Shown here piece after piece: positions 40,209-49,847 of a stretch of 64,000 nucleotides of DNA. Every line of letters starts with the position of its first letter. Positions within the stretch are counted from its first letter, which is position 1. The position numbers and the translations under genes are program-made. Source of the DNA: Symbiodinium natans (lineage: Eukaryota > Sar > Dinophyceae > Suessiales > Symbiodiniaceae); the NCBI GenBank assembly GCA_905221605.1, contig CAJNDS010002190.1, positions 1,520,788 to 1,584,787 on the forward strand, written 5' to 3'. The notes beneath the pieces were generated by a model that did not search any database, was not told the DNA's origin, and saw nothing but the letters and a program-made list of their open reading frames with translations.

Positions 40209-40849
40209 CTGACATGGAGACCTCCCCCTCTGTGGTTCGGAATATTCGCCTCTCTGCCGCAAGTAGCGTGTTCTATCTGCAGCTTGGCTTGGGGTTTAGG
40301 GTTTAGGGTTTAGGGTTTAGGGTTTAGGGTTTAGGGTTTTGGGTTTTGGGTTTTGGGTTTTGGGTTTTGGATGTTGGGGTTTAGTCCTTGTGCTGGGCGC
40401 CTTGCAGGACAAGGACAAGCGCAAGCAAATTTCGGTCCTTCCGGACAAGGAGCCTCTGCGATTTTGGGACCCTAAACCCTAAGCCCTAAACCCTAAACCC
40501 TAAACCCTAAACCCTAAACCCTAAACCCTACACCTTCCCTGGGCAAGAAGCAGGAAATCCAGGGAGGCTCGGGGCTGAATGTGTGGCCCTTTCGGGCGTT
40601 CAAAGGGTTCCACCACGCTCCTCACCTCAGCCTTGTACATGTAGGGCCCCCCCAGTTCTGCAGAGGGCTATAAGCGCCCTAAAATGGGTTATAAGTCCTA
40701 CTGTTTAGGTTTCAATTCATGTAACTTAAGTTAGTAAGGGGCCCCTACTTGTAGAGAACAAGCTTGCCAACCAACATCGGCCGAATCTCCATGCCTACCT
40801 TAGCGAGCTGGAATCCCAACACCACCCTAGAACCCCGCGCAATCCCTAA
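40209..40849 (+). CDS. Four-exon gene; introns of CCCTAAA (GA-AG) and hairpin D
   Basis: Exons: 40209-40293 (METSPSVVRNIRLSAASSVF ...), 40408-40467 (DKDKRKQISVLPDKEPLRFW), 40548-40640 (KQEIQGGSGLNVWPFRAFKG then FHHAPHLSLVH) and 40757-40849 (NKLANQHRPNLHAYLSELES ... TAA). Intron 2 (40468-40547, 80 bp) starts GACCCTAAACC and ends GGGCAAG: a GA-AG intron filled with CCCTAAA, phase 0 on both sides. Intron 3 (40641-40756) is a family D hairpin starting GTAGGGCC and ending CTTGTAGAG. Using CTTGTAG instead gives another open frame. The first join does not match phase cleanly (40294 donor, or GT at 40266). Function unknown. Confidence 0.55.
40641..40754. mobile_element. Hairpin element family D occupying an intron
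   Basis: GTAGGGCCCCCCCAG on the left and GGGGCCCCTACTTGTAG on the right. The terminal repeats hold the GT and AG. Confidence 0.7.
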
Positions 40850-41063
40850 AGTGCTTTTTTCAAACTTGAAGGGGGAGGGGGCATATCAGCCCCTTTTTAA
40901 GGTAACGAAGCCCTAGCACAGCCCTAAACCTTAAACCCCAAACCCTAATCACCTAATCCTTCCTCTGCTGCCTGAAGTGGGGACCTGGCTCTAAACCTAA
41001 ACCCTAAACCCTAAACCCTAAACCCTAAACCCTAAACCCTAAACCCTAAACCCTAGCTCCTGC

Positions 41064-41129
41064 AGGCACTGGCGCGATTTCAGTTTCTGGAGGCCATGCT
41101 CCGCCTCGCCTTCAAGAGGCCGTGGAACT
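41064..41129 (+). CDS. 22-codon exon
   Basis: CTCCTGCAG acceptor, ALARFQFLEAMLRLAFKRPW then NS, and donor GTTTAGGG. Phase 0 both sides; helical and basic. Strong exon shape; the gene is not identified. Confidence 0.55.
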
Positions 41130-41440
41130 CGGTTTAGGGTTTAGGGTTTAGGTTTTAGGGTTTAGGGTTGAGGGTTGAGAGTTGAGGGTTTTGTTTTGGG
41201 TCTAGGATTAGGGTTTTGGGGTTTTTGGAATTTTGGGTTTTGGGGGTTGAGGATTTCGTCGTGAGGGTTTGGTATATTTCCTATAGATTGCTGTTGCGCT
41301 TACCCGTCGAGTTTAAGGTGGAAGTTGGGCACCGGGGCTTTGATACCCTAAACCCTTAACCCTAAACCTTAAACTCTAAACCCTATACCCGAAACCCTAA
41401 ACCCCAAACCCCATGTAGGGCTTAAGTTGAGAAACTTCAG

Positions 41441-41484
41441 AGGACCGTTTGCGGAGGCCAGTTGGATTTCCCTTCAAGGCCTTG
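41441..41484 (+). CDS. Candidate exon before GACCCTAAA
   Basis: AACTTCAG acceptor, DRLRRPVGFPFKAL, then GACCCTAAACC as a possible GA donor. Confidence 0.4.
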
Positions 41485-41712
41485 GACCCTAAACCCTAAA
41501 CCCTTTCTTTCTCCCTAGGCTTTCTGGAGATCTTAACTCTAAACCCAAAACCCTTGACCCTTAACCCTAGCCCCTAAACCCTAAACCTTAAACCCTAAAC
41601 CCTAAACCCTACACCCTAAACCCTAAACCCTAAACCCTAAACCCTATACCCAAACCCTAAACCCTAAACCCTAAACCCTAAACAATATTCCCTAACCCTA
41701 AACCCTAAACAG

Positions 41713-41790
41713 GTGCTTGAAGGGCAACGTCAACGACGCTTCGCCAGAAGAACTCAAAGACGCTGTAGACGAGCTTGAGGCCGTCTTAGG
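41713..41790 (+). CDS. Acidic helical exon
   Basis: A CCCTAAACAG acceptor at the end of a CCCTAAA array, then CLKGNVNDASPEELKDAVDE and LEAVLG, then GTTTAGGG. Phase 2 at both ends. Clearly coding-like. Confidence 0.6.
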
Positions 41791-41920
41791 GTTTAGGGTT
41801 TAGGGTTTAGGGTTTAGGGTTTAGGGCTTAGAATTCAGGGTTTTGGGTTGTTGGGGGCTTAGGTTTCAGGGTTTGAGGGGGGGTTAGGGTTGAGGGTTCC
41901 GTTTAGGGCTACAGGAAGTT

Positions 41921-42015
41921 ACATGGGCCCTTAATATGGTCCCTTGAAGTATGGATATAGAAGGGGTATATATGGGATCCCCTTCCCAGGGCCCATACTA
42001 CGGGATCATGTAACT
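41921..42015. mobile_element. Hairpin element family G
   Basis: AGTTACATGGGCCC on the left, GGGATCATGTAACTA on the right. A relative lies at 45031-45185 (GTTATATGGTCCC ... GGGACCATGTTGC). Confidence 0.65.
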
Positions 42016-42198
42016 ACCCTAAGGGTTTAGGGTTTCGGGCCGATATAGGTTTTTCGGGTTTTAGGGGGGTTTAGTGTTTTGGGTTTAGGGATTTTTTGGG
42101 GTAGGGTTCGGGGTGTAGGCTTGGGTTTTAGGGTTCTCTGGTGTTTGATGTTTGGAGTTTGGTTGCGATTTAGGAGTGTGGGGCTTCTGGTCCTGCAG

Positions 42199-42240
42199 GA
42201 CTTCCAAGGGTTAAACGATTCAGATTGTAGACGCCCCTAA
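42199..42240 (+). CDS. Candidate terminal exon
   Basis: GGTCCTGCAG acceptor, DFQGLNDSDCRRP, with the stop TAA in the first CCCTAAA. Confidence 0.35.
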   Translation, partial: DFQGLNDSDCRRP

Positions 42241-42277
42241 ACCCTAAACCCTAAACCCTCCGGCGTCTTTTCATTAG

Positions 42278-42500
42278 AGCCCATGAGCCTCAACCCTACA
42301 GTCTTGGTGACCCTGGGTGGGGCCGAAGTTTTCAGGCGTTGCTCTACTTCCCGTCCTGCTAAGTTTAGGGTTTAGGGTTTAGGGTTTAGGGTTTAGGGTT
42401 TAGGGTTCTAACCCCGAACCCTGGCTAGAGTGCAAGTTTCCCAAAGTACGTGTTCTTCGCCGAGTTGAGAGGCCCCAAAGCAACACCGTCGCCTGCGTGA
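42278..42500 (+). CDS. Two-exon gene with a 74-bp TTTAGGG intron
   Basis: Exon 42278-42362 (acceptor TTTTCATTAG) contains ATG 42283: MSLNPTVLVTLGGAEVFRRC then STSRPA. Intron 42363-42436 starts GTTTAGGG, is mainly TTTAGGG and ends GTGCAAG. The second exon (phase 2) reads FPKYVFFAELRGPKATPSPA to TGA 42498-42500. Small protein of ~47 residues, or the end of a larger one. Confidence 0.6.
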
Positions 42501-42649
42501 TTCGAGTATCTTTCCCCACATTCCCTACATAATTTCATCATCACTTCATAGCCCGGTGGTGCCCTTCACCCTTTGTTTTGGGTGGGGGGTTCCCTCATAA
42601 AGTAGCTAACCCCAAAACGGGTGCCCTTAAATTATTGTAATTTTAACGC

Positions 42650-42736
42650 TACGCGACCCGCCTCGGCCCGGCCCAGCGCATCCCGCGTGAGCATGGTGAT
42701 TCCGCAGCGCCCAAGTCGCTGGACCCCAAGCAATAA
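42650..42736 (+). CDS. Candidate terminal exon, GC-rich
   Basis: YATRLGPAQRIPREHGDSAA then PKSLDPKQ to TAA 42734-42736. Third positions are G/C rich. The upstream boundary is unclear. Confidence 0.45.
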   Translation, partial: YATRLGPAQRIPREHGDSAAPKSLDPKQ

Positions 42737-42931
42737 GGGTTGGGTTGAGGGATGAGGGTTCCGGGTTTATGGTTTATGGTTTGGGGTTTGGGGTTGAGGG
42801 TTAGTTTAGGGCTCAAGGTTCACGCTTTGGGGTTGAGGGTTTTTTTGGGTTTGGGGTTCGGCTTGGAGTGATCGTAGGGTTGAGCCAGGCCCCTTAAGGT
42901 TTAAGGCGACTCTTCGGCAGGGTGGGGGGGG

Positions 42932-42966
<35 letters not shown>

Positions 42967-44020
42967 GGGTGCCTTGGACGCTTAACGACAAATCTTCCCA
43001 AAACAAATTCTGAAATTGGGTTCTCGTTTGAGGCGTTCTCTCGGATCGCTTCTTGGAGGAGTTTTGACGTGAGGCCGCGGGGACGACACGGTCAAGGGAG
43101 GGGGTTCGGAACATTTTGCTGGGAGAGGGGCGTGGCGGGGAGCGTGATATTGGGTTGATGTGCAGGGGAGTGGGGACACGTGGATGCTCCTCCGTGCCCT
43201 CCGCGTTTGCAAGCCCTCCGCGCCCTCCGCGCCCTCCGCGCCCTCCGCGCCCTCTCGTCCAGGACAGCGCCCTCCGCGCCCTCCGCGCCCTCCGCGCCCT
43301 CCGCGCCCTCCGCGCCCTCGTCCAGGACACAGTGTGCTGATGCTAAGGGTGCATTGCGTCTATTCTGCGGGTGCGTTGCGTCTATTCTGCGGGTGTTTCC
43401 TTTGCAAAGTATTTGTTTACAAGGCACGCACGTGCAGCATAGCCTTTAAGTGTCCATCTTACGGGGGGAGAGGGCGGGGTAGGGGGGGGGGGAGGGGGCG
43501 AACGGGCGGGGGGCCCTGCTGGGAGGGGCTTCAACTGCCTCTGGTCCTGGCGAACCGTCCGCTTGCGGACCCCGGTTTCCCAGGGGGGGTACCCATTTGA
43601 GGCCAAAAAAAGGGGTCCGAAAAAGGGTTGGGAGGATTTGGAGGGGGGTGCCTGTTCTAACAACCTATACACCTCCGGCCCGAGGCCTCGGCAGATATGG
43701 TTACTTGGCTTAGTAAGACCAACTACCCAAAACACCAATAATACCTCACATTCCCTCTCGAAGGGTATTCTGCGAGACATTTGGGAAGTTCTTGAAAGTA
43801 GGGCTCCTATGAGGTCATGCTTTGAAGGGTGCCGTGCGAAAAATTGTGGGCCCAAGAAACAAGGAACCCTACTTCCCAGGGAGCCCAATCTCCCCTTGAG
43901 TTAAGGAAGATATCTGAAACCAGTTTAAAAGATCATTATACCCTAAACCCTGCACTCGAAACCCTAAACCCTAAACCCTAAACCCTAAACCCTAAACCCT
44001 AAACCCCTTAATTAAGGAGT
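42737..44020. other. G-rich, low-complexity stretch without a supported gene
   Basis: Poly-G at 42922-42966, the nonamer minisatellite, then overlapping ORFs on both strands (43382-43904) of similar quality. I cannot choose between them. Confidence 0.45.
43205..43322. repeat. CGCCCTCCG minisatellite
   Basis: Nonamers GCCCTCCGC in two blocks split by a CTCGTCCAGGACAG spacer that recurs after block two. Every frame on both strands is open (ALRALR, RARRAR and so on), so no ORF here is trusted. Confidence 0.85.
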
Positions 44021-44024
44021 TAAG

Positions 44025-44141
44025 GGCTATCATTCGGAGCCCCCGGCAGGCCATGCTCCACATCGGAGACGAGTGGATGGAGAAGAGGAAGTCCCTGCAC
44101 GCCCGGAGCTCAGGCGGATCGAAGCCCCTAAATCATAAAGG
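44025..44141 (+). CDS. 39-codon exon
   Basis: Acceptor AGGAGTTAAG, then AIIRSPRQAMLHIGDEWMEK and RKSLHARSSGGSKPLNHK, donor in GGGTTTAGGG. Strongly coding-like with balanced charge; no domain recognised. Confidence 0.6.
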
Positions 44142-44616
44142 GTTTAGGGTTTAGGGTTCAGGGTTTAGGGTTTAGGGTTCAGGGTTTAGGGTTTAGGGTT
44201 TAGGGATTAGGGTTTAGGAGTTAGGGTTTAGGGTTTAGGATTCAGGGTTTTTGGTTGAGGGTTTATGGAAACTTGATCCCCTAAACCAGACACCCAAAAT
44301 CCTACGGGGCCCAGGGCCCCGAAACCTTACATGTGGTAAGCACCTGAAGCTTAACTCCGCTTTTCCAGGCAGCCTTAAAGCAGGGCTTTGGCCTGGGATC
44401 TTTGTTAAGGAACGTCATCTAAGTTACCTTAGTAGGGGTTTAGGGTTGAGGGCACAGATGACTTCCCGACTATGGTACTCTCATAGCTACCCATAATGTA
44501 GAGCCCAAACTTCCAGCCATTCAAGGGGTGGACACGAATGCCCAAAACCCGAGAAAGCAATGGAAACACCTGAAATGCGACACCCCTGAGTTAGTGAACC
44601 GTTGGGTGGGCTTTAG

Positions 44617-44683
44617 CCTTGAATGTGCCCAAAGCGACACCTGCAGACATCAAACGTGGCTGGCTGATGCTAAAGCCCTGTAA
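44617..44683 (+). CDS. Terminal exon
   Basis: TGGGCTTTAG acceptor, LECAQSDTCRHQTWLADAKA then L, TAA. Flanked by two similar copies of ACACCTGAAA(A/T)GCGACACCC at 44566 and 44693. Confidence 0.45.
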
Positions 44684-44821
44684 AGCGATTGGGACACCTG
44701 AAAAGCGACACCCTTCATGTTGCGTCCATTAGCACCACCAGCCGTTTCTGGCAGTCGTTCATATGAACGACGAGCCTTGACTCTCAAGGACCCTACTCTC
44801 AGGATTTTCGGGGCTTCCCCA

Positions 44822-44925
44822 AAGGGTCCACGTACCTACGTAATCAGTCTTGGGCCTGAAAGGGTTCCCATATAGTAGCGTTGGGGGCCCAAGTATATAC
44901 TATATGGGTACATGGACCCTTAGGG
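44822..44925. mobile_element. Hairpin element family B, complete copy
   Basis: AGGGTCCACGTACCTACGTA on the left and TATGGGTACATGGACCCTTA on the right, inner TTGGGCC/GGGCCCAA. Confidence 0.75.
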
Positions 44926-45367
44926 TGGTTCGGAGGGCTATGAGGGTCCTGTGGGTTCCGCACTTTTGGGGTTAAAAAATGCGAGGGGGGGGGGGGGGCT
45001 TTTAAACCCGAAGCCCGGAACCCTAAACACATTGAAGGGAAGTTATATGGTCCCTGAATAGGGTCCCCTTGCCTTCTTTGAAGGGTTCTGAAATGTGAGC
45101 CCCTTCTTTTGCTTCATAAGGCCTATACGGGGTACATACGAAGTCAAAAGTCGAAGGCCCGTCAGAAGGGACCATGTTGCTACTTGGAGGTTCATGGGAC
45201 ACTTAGAAGTAGGCTTATAGACACCCTAAATAAGGTTATATAACCCTATAGTTCTCCTACATATAACCCTACTTAGAAGTCCCCTAAACCCTAAACCCTA
45301 AACCCTAAACCCTAAACCCTAAACCCTAAACCCTAAACCCTAAACCCTAACTCCAAGTACCCCTAAG

Positions 45368-45477
45368 AGAAAACCGGTCCAAGGAGGAGCTCTTTGTAGA
45401 AGAGTGCTGCATGGTCTACCGCGACTACATGGAGCCTTCCCAGCTTGTTTGGCTTTTGTTTGGGGACATTGGGGCTA
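45368..45477 (+). CDS. 36-codon exon before a CCCTAAA array
   Basis: CCCTAAG acceptor, ENRSKEELFVEECCMVYRDY then MEPSQLVWLLFGDIGA, running into GCCCTAAACC (possible GC donor 45478). Good acidic, helical frame. Confidence 0.6.
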
Positions 45478-45871
45478 GCCCTAAACCCTAAACCCTTAAC
45501 CCTAAACCCTAAACCCTAAACCCTAAACCCTAAACCCTAAACCCTAAACCCTAAACCCTAAACCCTAAACCCTAAACCCGGAGCCCTGAGCCCTAAGCCC
45601 TAGGGTTTGTTGTTTAGGGTTCTTGGGGGGGGGGAGGGGGGGGGGGCTCTAGTTAAAGCATGGGCCGTGTACCCAAGTTCAGGTTGCGCCATGTGATCAT
45701 ATGGCCTGCCGTACTCTAAACTCTGGCTTGTGGGAAGCCTAAACCCTGAACCTAAACCCTATAAAACCTAAACCAAAAACCCTCGACCCTAAGCCCTAAG
45801 CCCTATAACCCTACACCCTCAAGGGTGTGGATTTGGGGATGTCGGGGCTGTAATGTGGGCTTGGGCGGCAG

Positions 45872-45935
45872 GCCTCTGAAGATCGTCTACGACGGCTTCA
45901 CGCACGCAGCCCAGCTTTGCGCCCTTGCAGGGCCT
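45872..45935 (+). CDS. Candidate exon
   Basis: GGGCGGCAG acceptor, PLKIVYDGFTHAAQLCALAG. The IVYDGF motif also appears in the frame at 19396-19413 (NIVYDGFRV), hinting at a shared motif. Donor unclear. Confidence 0.45.
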
Positions 45936-46022
45936 CTAATCCCTAGCCGCCCTAGCCCTAAACCCTCAACCCTTAACCCTCAACCCTAAACCCTAGCCCT
46001 AAACCCTAAACCCTGAACTAAG

Positions 46023-46082
46023 GAGTGTGAGCAGCTACCCTGGCCGACGTGGGCGCATCCTCTCTTTCGGCCCGACGCTTAA
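46023..46082 (+). CDS. Terminal exon
   Basis: CTGAACTAAG acceptor, ECEQLPWPTWAHPLFRPDA, TAA 46080-46082. Confidence 0.5.
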   Translation, partial: ECEQLPWPTWAHPLFRPDA

Positions 46083-46243
46083 AAGCTTCATTGGGTTACT
46101 TAAGGGGGGTTAAGGGATTAGGCTCAAGGGTGTAGGTTTAGGGTTTCGGATTTCGGGTGTTGGGGGTTTTGAGGGCTTCATCCTCGCTTTGTGGGCCCTT
46201 ACTTTTTCAACGTCTGATACAACTCGAGGTAAGCTTTTGACAG

Positions 46244-46486
46244 TGCTTTGGCTCTCCCAATGATACAAGCAGGGGCCCCTTCCTATGCTAACCTCAGTTG
46301 AGGGAATTCTGACCTAAAAAAGTAGTAAGACTTACAATTAACCCAATCTAGGCCCCTTGTAACCCTCTGTATTACTAGGGGGCCCCTATACATGTAGGGC
46401 AGTTGCTCTTTTCAAGATTTCGGAGTTGGGTCAGCCTTGTGCTGAAGCTTGATACTCCGCGCAGTCGCTTGAATCAGCCGTTAAAG
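46244..46486 (+). CDS. Two exons separated by hairpin D (GC-AG)
   Basis: Exon 46244-46268 (acceptor CTTTTGACAG) reads CFGSPNDT. Intron 46269-46397 is a family D hairpin starting GCAGGGGCCCC and ending ACATGTAG. Exon 46398-46486 (phase 1) reads RQLLFSRFRSWVSLVLKLDT then PRSRLNQPLK and ends at GTTCAAAGG. Basic protein; identity unknown. Confidence 0.55.
46269..46397. mobile_element. Hairpin element family D as intron
   Basis: GCAGGGGCCCCTTCC on the left, GGGGGCCCCTATACATGTAG on the right. Splice-site dinucleotides coincide with both terminal repeats. Confidence 0.65.
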
Positions 46487-46624
46487 GTTCAAAGGGGTTT
46501 AGTCTTTGCGGGCATAGAGGGTGAAGGTTTGTAGGGCTTCGGACTCAGAGATTTCTAGGGCTGAGAGACTGGATGCTCAGTAGTGCCCTATGCCCTTTTC
46601 GGGGAGGCTTAGGTTCCCTTAACT

Positions 46625-46735
46625 AGGATGCCCCGTAGTACCCTCATTCCCTTTTTGGGGGGTTTAGGTTCCCTTATAAACCCCTTTAAGCAAAAAAGGG
46701 CACCCTGTTTAAGCCTTGGTTACTGGGCAGCCTAG
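46625..46735. mobile_element. Element family H
   Basis: ATTCCCTTTTTGGGGGGTTT on the left and TTAAGCAAAAAAGGGCACCC on the right, ending TACTGGGCAGCCTAGTA. A partial second copy follows (46735-46800). Relatives: 12420-12515, 42556-42630, 55450-55545, 62985-63100. Confidence 0.65.
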
Positions 46736-47062
46736 TAAAACCTTTTAAGCAAAGAAGGGGCAGCCTTTACAATCCCAGGTTGCTGGGCGACCTGGTCTCC
46801 CCAAGCCTGAATCCTAAGCCGTTCGTGCAAGGGACTGCGCCCCTCCCCCCTTCCACTTTACGGTTTAGGGCGCCGGGATTAGGGTGTAGGGTTTGGGCCT
46901 GGATCATATCTCAGGGCTGAGCGATAATGCTTGGGGACCTTATCGCACTCGTTTTTCCCCTAAAGCCTACACCCTGAACCCTAAACCCTAAACCCTAAAC
47001 CCTAAACCCTAAACCCTAAACCCTATAAAGCCTACACCCTGCACCTCCCCTGGAAGCCTCAG

Positions 47063-47405
47063 GCGGATGGCTTGCCTTGTGCGCCCGCACCAGCGCCGAG
47101 GAGCAACCTAAGACTTTACGGCAGGGTGGGCTTTGTACTCCTGGTTCTTAATACGGAATGGGGGGAACGAGGTAGCCTATATAATCCCTTAAAGGGTACC
47201 CGATCAAGGGTGGCCTTGACACTGGCTCAGGAGCAATCTGAGAGGATCTGCCGGCAGGCACAGCACGCCCATCGGTTCTACATACTCGTATTGCGGGTTC
47301 AGGGTCGTGTTTCAGGCGGAATTTGTGGGTGAGCTACCACAGCAGGCCCTGAAAGGCATGATTGAGCGTTGCCTGAGTCTGTGGCACAGTGCTTTTGGAA
47401 CTTAA
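47063..47405 (+). CDS. Three-exon gene fragment
   Basis: Exon 47063-47125 (DGLPCAPAPAPRSNLRLYGR, ending AGG|GT), exon from 47231 (EQSERICRQ, possible GC donor at 47258) and exon 47316-47405 (AEFVGELPQQALKGMIERCL then SLWHSAFGT, TAA). Intron 1 (105 bp) is a small hairpin-like element ending GACACTGGCTCAG. The second exon may instead run to TGA 47332. Confidence 0.55.
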
Positions 47406-47784
47406 TTGCTGCGTGCCGTGTGAAGCTTGTGAACTGTCACCCCTTGGCTAGAAGCGGCTAGAAGTTTGGCTAAAAGTTTCCGCAAAATTCCCAGCTGATG
47501 GTGGTAGTCCTCAACCCTGAGCCCCAAAATCCTTAACCCTCAACCCTAAACCCTAACCCCCAAACAAAACAGCTGACTACTCCGCGGCCTTGGGTTTTTT
47601 AGGCTTTTACGGTTTGAGGTGGACGGCTTTAGGGTCTGGAGCTTTTGGGTCTGGGGGCTTGAAGTCTAAACCCAAAACCCTACAGGTTTAGAGTTTCGGG
47701 TTAGGGTTTAGGGTTTAGAGTTTAGAGTTTAGAGTTTCGGGTTAGGGTTTAGAGGAAACCCGAAGCCACGAATGGGTTCTCCAG

Positions 47785-48390
47785 ATGCAGGCCTTCGCAC
47801 TTGGCCGCGAGATTCGCGTCGACGAGACCTCTTCCTACAGGCAAGACACCAAGCCGATATGCCAAAAGCTGCGAAATACAGGGGTCGGAATACTTACTGG
47901 TAGTATTCCCTTATGGTCCGTTCATAAACATACTATAAGAAGCCCCCCAAAGCCCTGTTCTAATCATTAAGGCCCCTATTTCATAGGGGAAGGTTTAGAC
48001 GGTTTAGGGTTCAGGGATGGGAGCTTTGGGGTTTACTGTAGGTTTTTTTGTTGCTAGACCCCTGCGCGCGGCTGCTGCGTACTCTTTGGTGCCGGTTTAG
48101 GGCTTAGGGTTTAGGGTTTAGGGTTTAGGGTTTACGGTTTAGGGTTTAGGGTTTAGGGTTTTGGGGTATGGCGAGTCTATAGGCACCTTCACGGATTACT
48201 ATGGTTGTTTTTTTGGGAAAATGTTGTGATGTGTATATATATATATATATATGATTTTATAATTTGATAATTATATAATTATATAATTATATATATATAT
48301 ATATACATACACATATGTAGGCATGTAGAAGATTTACGATGTGGGGGCTTCCCAGTTGGAGCAGTCAAGAAATATCGGGGGAGACTATAA
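47785..48390 (+). CDS. Three-exon gene; hairpin C supplies the first donor
   Basis: Exon 47785-47883 (acceptor GTTCTCCAG, ATG first): MQAFALGREIRVDETSSYRQ then DTKPICQKLRNTG. Intron 47884-48057 opens with GTCGGAATA, the start of a family C element, and ends TTTTTGTTGCTAG. Exon 48058-48094 reads TPARGCCVLFGA. Intron 48095-48355 carries TTTAGGG and an (AT)n tract. The last exon (phase 1) reads GAVKKYRGRL to TAA. An alternative frame of the last exon (LEQSRNIGGDYKRDYPKH) is also open. Confidence 0.55.
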
Positions 48391-48705
48391 GAGGGATTAT
48401 CCTAAACATGGGTTTAGGGTTTAGGGTTTAAGGTTTTGGGTTTAGGGGCATACAACTTGAGGGGGCACCCCCCCCCCCCCCCCCCCCCATGCTTTCTCGA
48501 AAGAATGGACATATTGAAGTACCATCCCCTGACAGCACGAAGTCTCCAAGCCTGTGGTCCCCAACCTGAGCCCTAAAGGGTTTAGGGTTTAGTGTTTAGG
48601 GTTTAGGGTTTAGGGTTAGGGTTTAGGGTTTCGGGTCTAGGGTTTAGGGTTAGGGCTTTAGGGGGTTTGGGTTACGGGCATCATGACATCACGTGAGGTT
48701 GCTAG

Positions 48706-49038
48706 AGTCGCACCGCACCCCCTGCATCCCCACATGGGGCATGAAGCTTGGGATGTTCCCCCCTATACGAACAGTCCTTAAACGGTTTTTATGTGCCCTT
48801 TGTTTTAGTCAAGTACCCAAAAGGATTGCCTCAATAAGAGTTCTAGTGCCCGTTACTTTAATCCCTTAATATATTAAGGACTGTTACCCTAACCCTAAAC
48901 CCTAAACCCTTAATATATTAAGTGTTAGCATCAGGGGGAACGTCCCAACATGAAGCCCCTGTAGGGCAGAGGGCTCGTAAGTTCGAGGCGCAGTTGTTGC
49001 GGACCTTAGGTTCGGACACCTTGAGCCATTGGAGAAGG
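48706..49038 (+). CDS. Two exons flanking hairpin A copy 10
   Basis: Exon 48706-48754 reads VAPHPLHPHMGHEAWD and ends GAT|GTTCCC inside the hairpin's left end. The second exon (48970-49038, acceptor GTAGGGCAG, phase 0) reads RARKFEAQLLRTLGSDTLSH then WRR, ending AGG|GTTTAGGG. The second exon is convincing. Confidence 0.55.
48748..48948. mobile_element. Hairpin A copy 10, itself interrupted by telomere-like repeat
   Basis: Ends TTGGGATGTTCCCC and GGGGGAACGTCCCAA. CCCTTAATATATTAAG occurs at 48863-48878 and 48907-48922, flanking a short CCCTAAA block, so that block entered an existing hairpin. Confidence 0.8.
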
Positions 49039-49222
49039 GTTTAGGGTTTAGGGTTTAGGGTTTAGGGTTTAGGGTTTAGGGTTTAGGGTTTAGGGTTTGG
49101 GGTTTAGGGTTTAGGGTTTAGGGCATAGTTCGGGTGTAGGGTTCAGGGTTTAGGGGTCGTAGGTTTCCGGAAGAGGAAATTCTCCGGGACCCATGCAGTA
49201 CCTATCCTGTTCCGTTCTTCAG

Positions 49223-49479
49223 GGGTCGGATCCCTTCCGGCCTCAATTGACAGAATAGACTGCCCTTTGCTTCCAGGTCACAGGAATCAGTGCGAGATGT
49301 TCTTTGAGAAAGTGTATATCGGCCATTGCTATCTTGGAGGGAATATTGGCACTAGATGGTGCCGCCCTGCGATCAAACGCCCCCTTCCGCGGGACCTAAA
49401 ACCCAAAATAGCCCCCGCAGGGCGTCAGCCATCCTCCATTCGAATCTCAAGTGCCGCTACTCCCATCAGTATACCTTAA
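49223..49479 (+). CDS. Long exon, ~85 codons
   Basis: CTGTTCCGTTCTTCAG acceptor, VGSLPASIDRIDCPLLPGHR, NQCEMFFEKVYIGHCYLGGN, IGTRWCRPAIKRPLPRDLKP and a Ser/Ile-rich end to TAA 49477-49479. An internal TTTGCTTCCAG could start it at 49277. Unrecognised. Confidence 0.55.
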
Positions 49480-49521
49480 GCTCAAGAACGCAGGGCCCTG
49501 TAACCTCATAAACGGGGGCAG

Positions 49522-49605
49522 GGGTTGATGCCTTCAATTCTCCGGGACACTGACTCTGTGAAAAAAGGCAAAGCCACCCCAAGCCATGCACCCTGGCTCT
49601 ACTGA
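49522..49605 (+). CDS. Terminal exon
   Basis: GGGGGCAG acceptor, LMPSILRDTDSVKKGKATPS then HAPWLY, TGA 49603-49605. Confidence 0.5.
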   Translation, partial: GLMPSILRDTDSVKKGKATPSHAPWLY

Positions 49606-49615
49606 ACCCTAAACC

Positions 49616-49740
49616 CTACATGTAGGGGCCCCCTAGTTATACATAGGGTTAGAAGGGCCTATATGAGTTCTAAGTCTTACTATTTTCTGTCATAATTAAC
49701 TTGGCTGAAGTCAGTATAGAAAGGGGGCCCCTAGCTGTAT
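49616..49740. mobile_element. Hairpin element family D, complete copy
   Basis: ATGTAGGGGCCCCCTAG on the left, AAGGGGGCCCCTAGCTGTAT on the right. Its right edge (CCCTAGCTGTATA) is duplicated at 49798-49810 on the far side of a CCCTAAA array. Confidence 0.75.
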
Positions 49741-49847
49741 ACCTAAGCCCCTAAACCCTAAACCCTAAACCCTAAACCCTAAACCCTAAACCCTAAACCC
49801 TAGCTGTATAACTAAACCCTACTCTAGGCAGACAGATGTGTCCTTAG

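Noticed and set aside
43092-43600. ARRARR/APSAPS/ALRALR ORFs as real proteins
   Set aside because: All six frames of the nonamer minisatellite are open, so openness carries no information.
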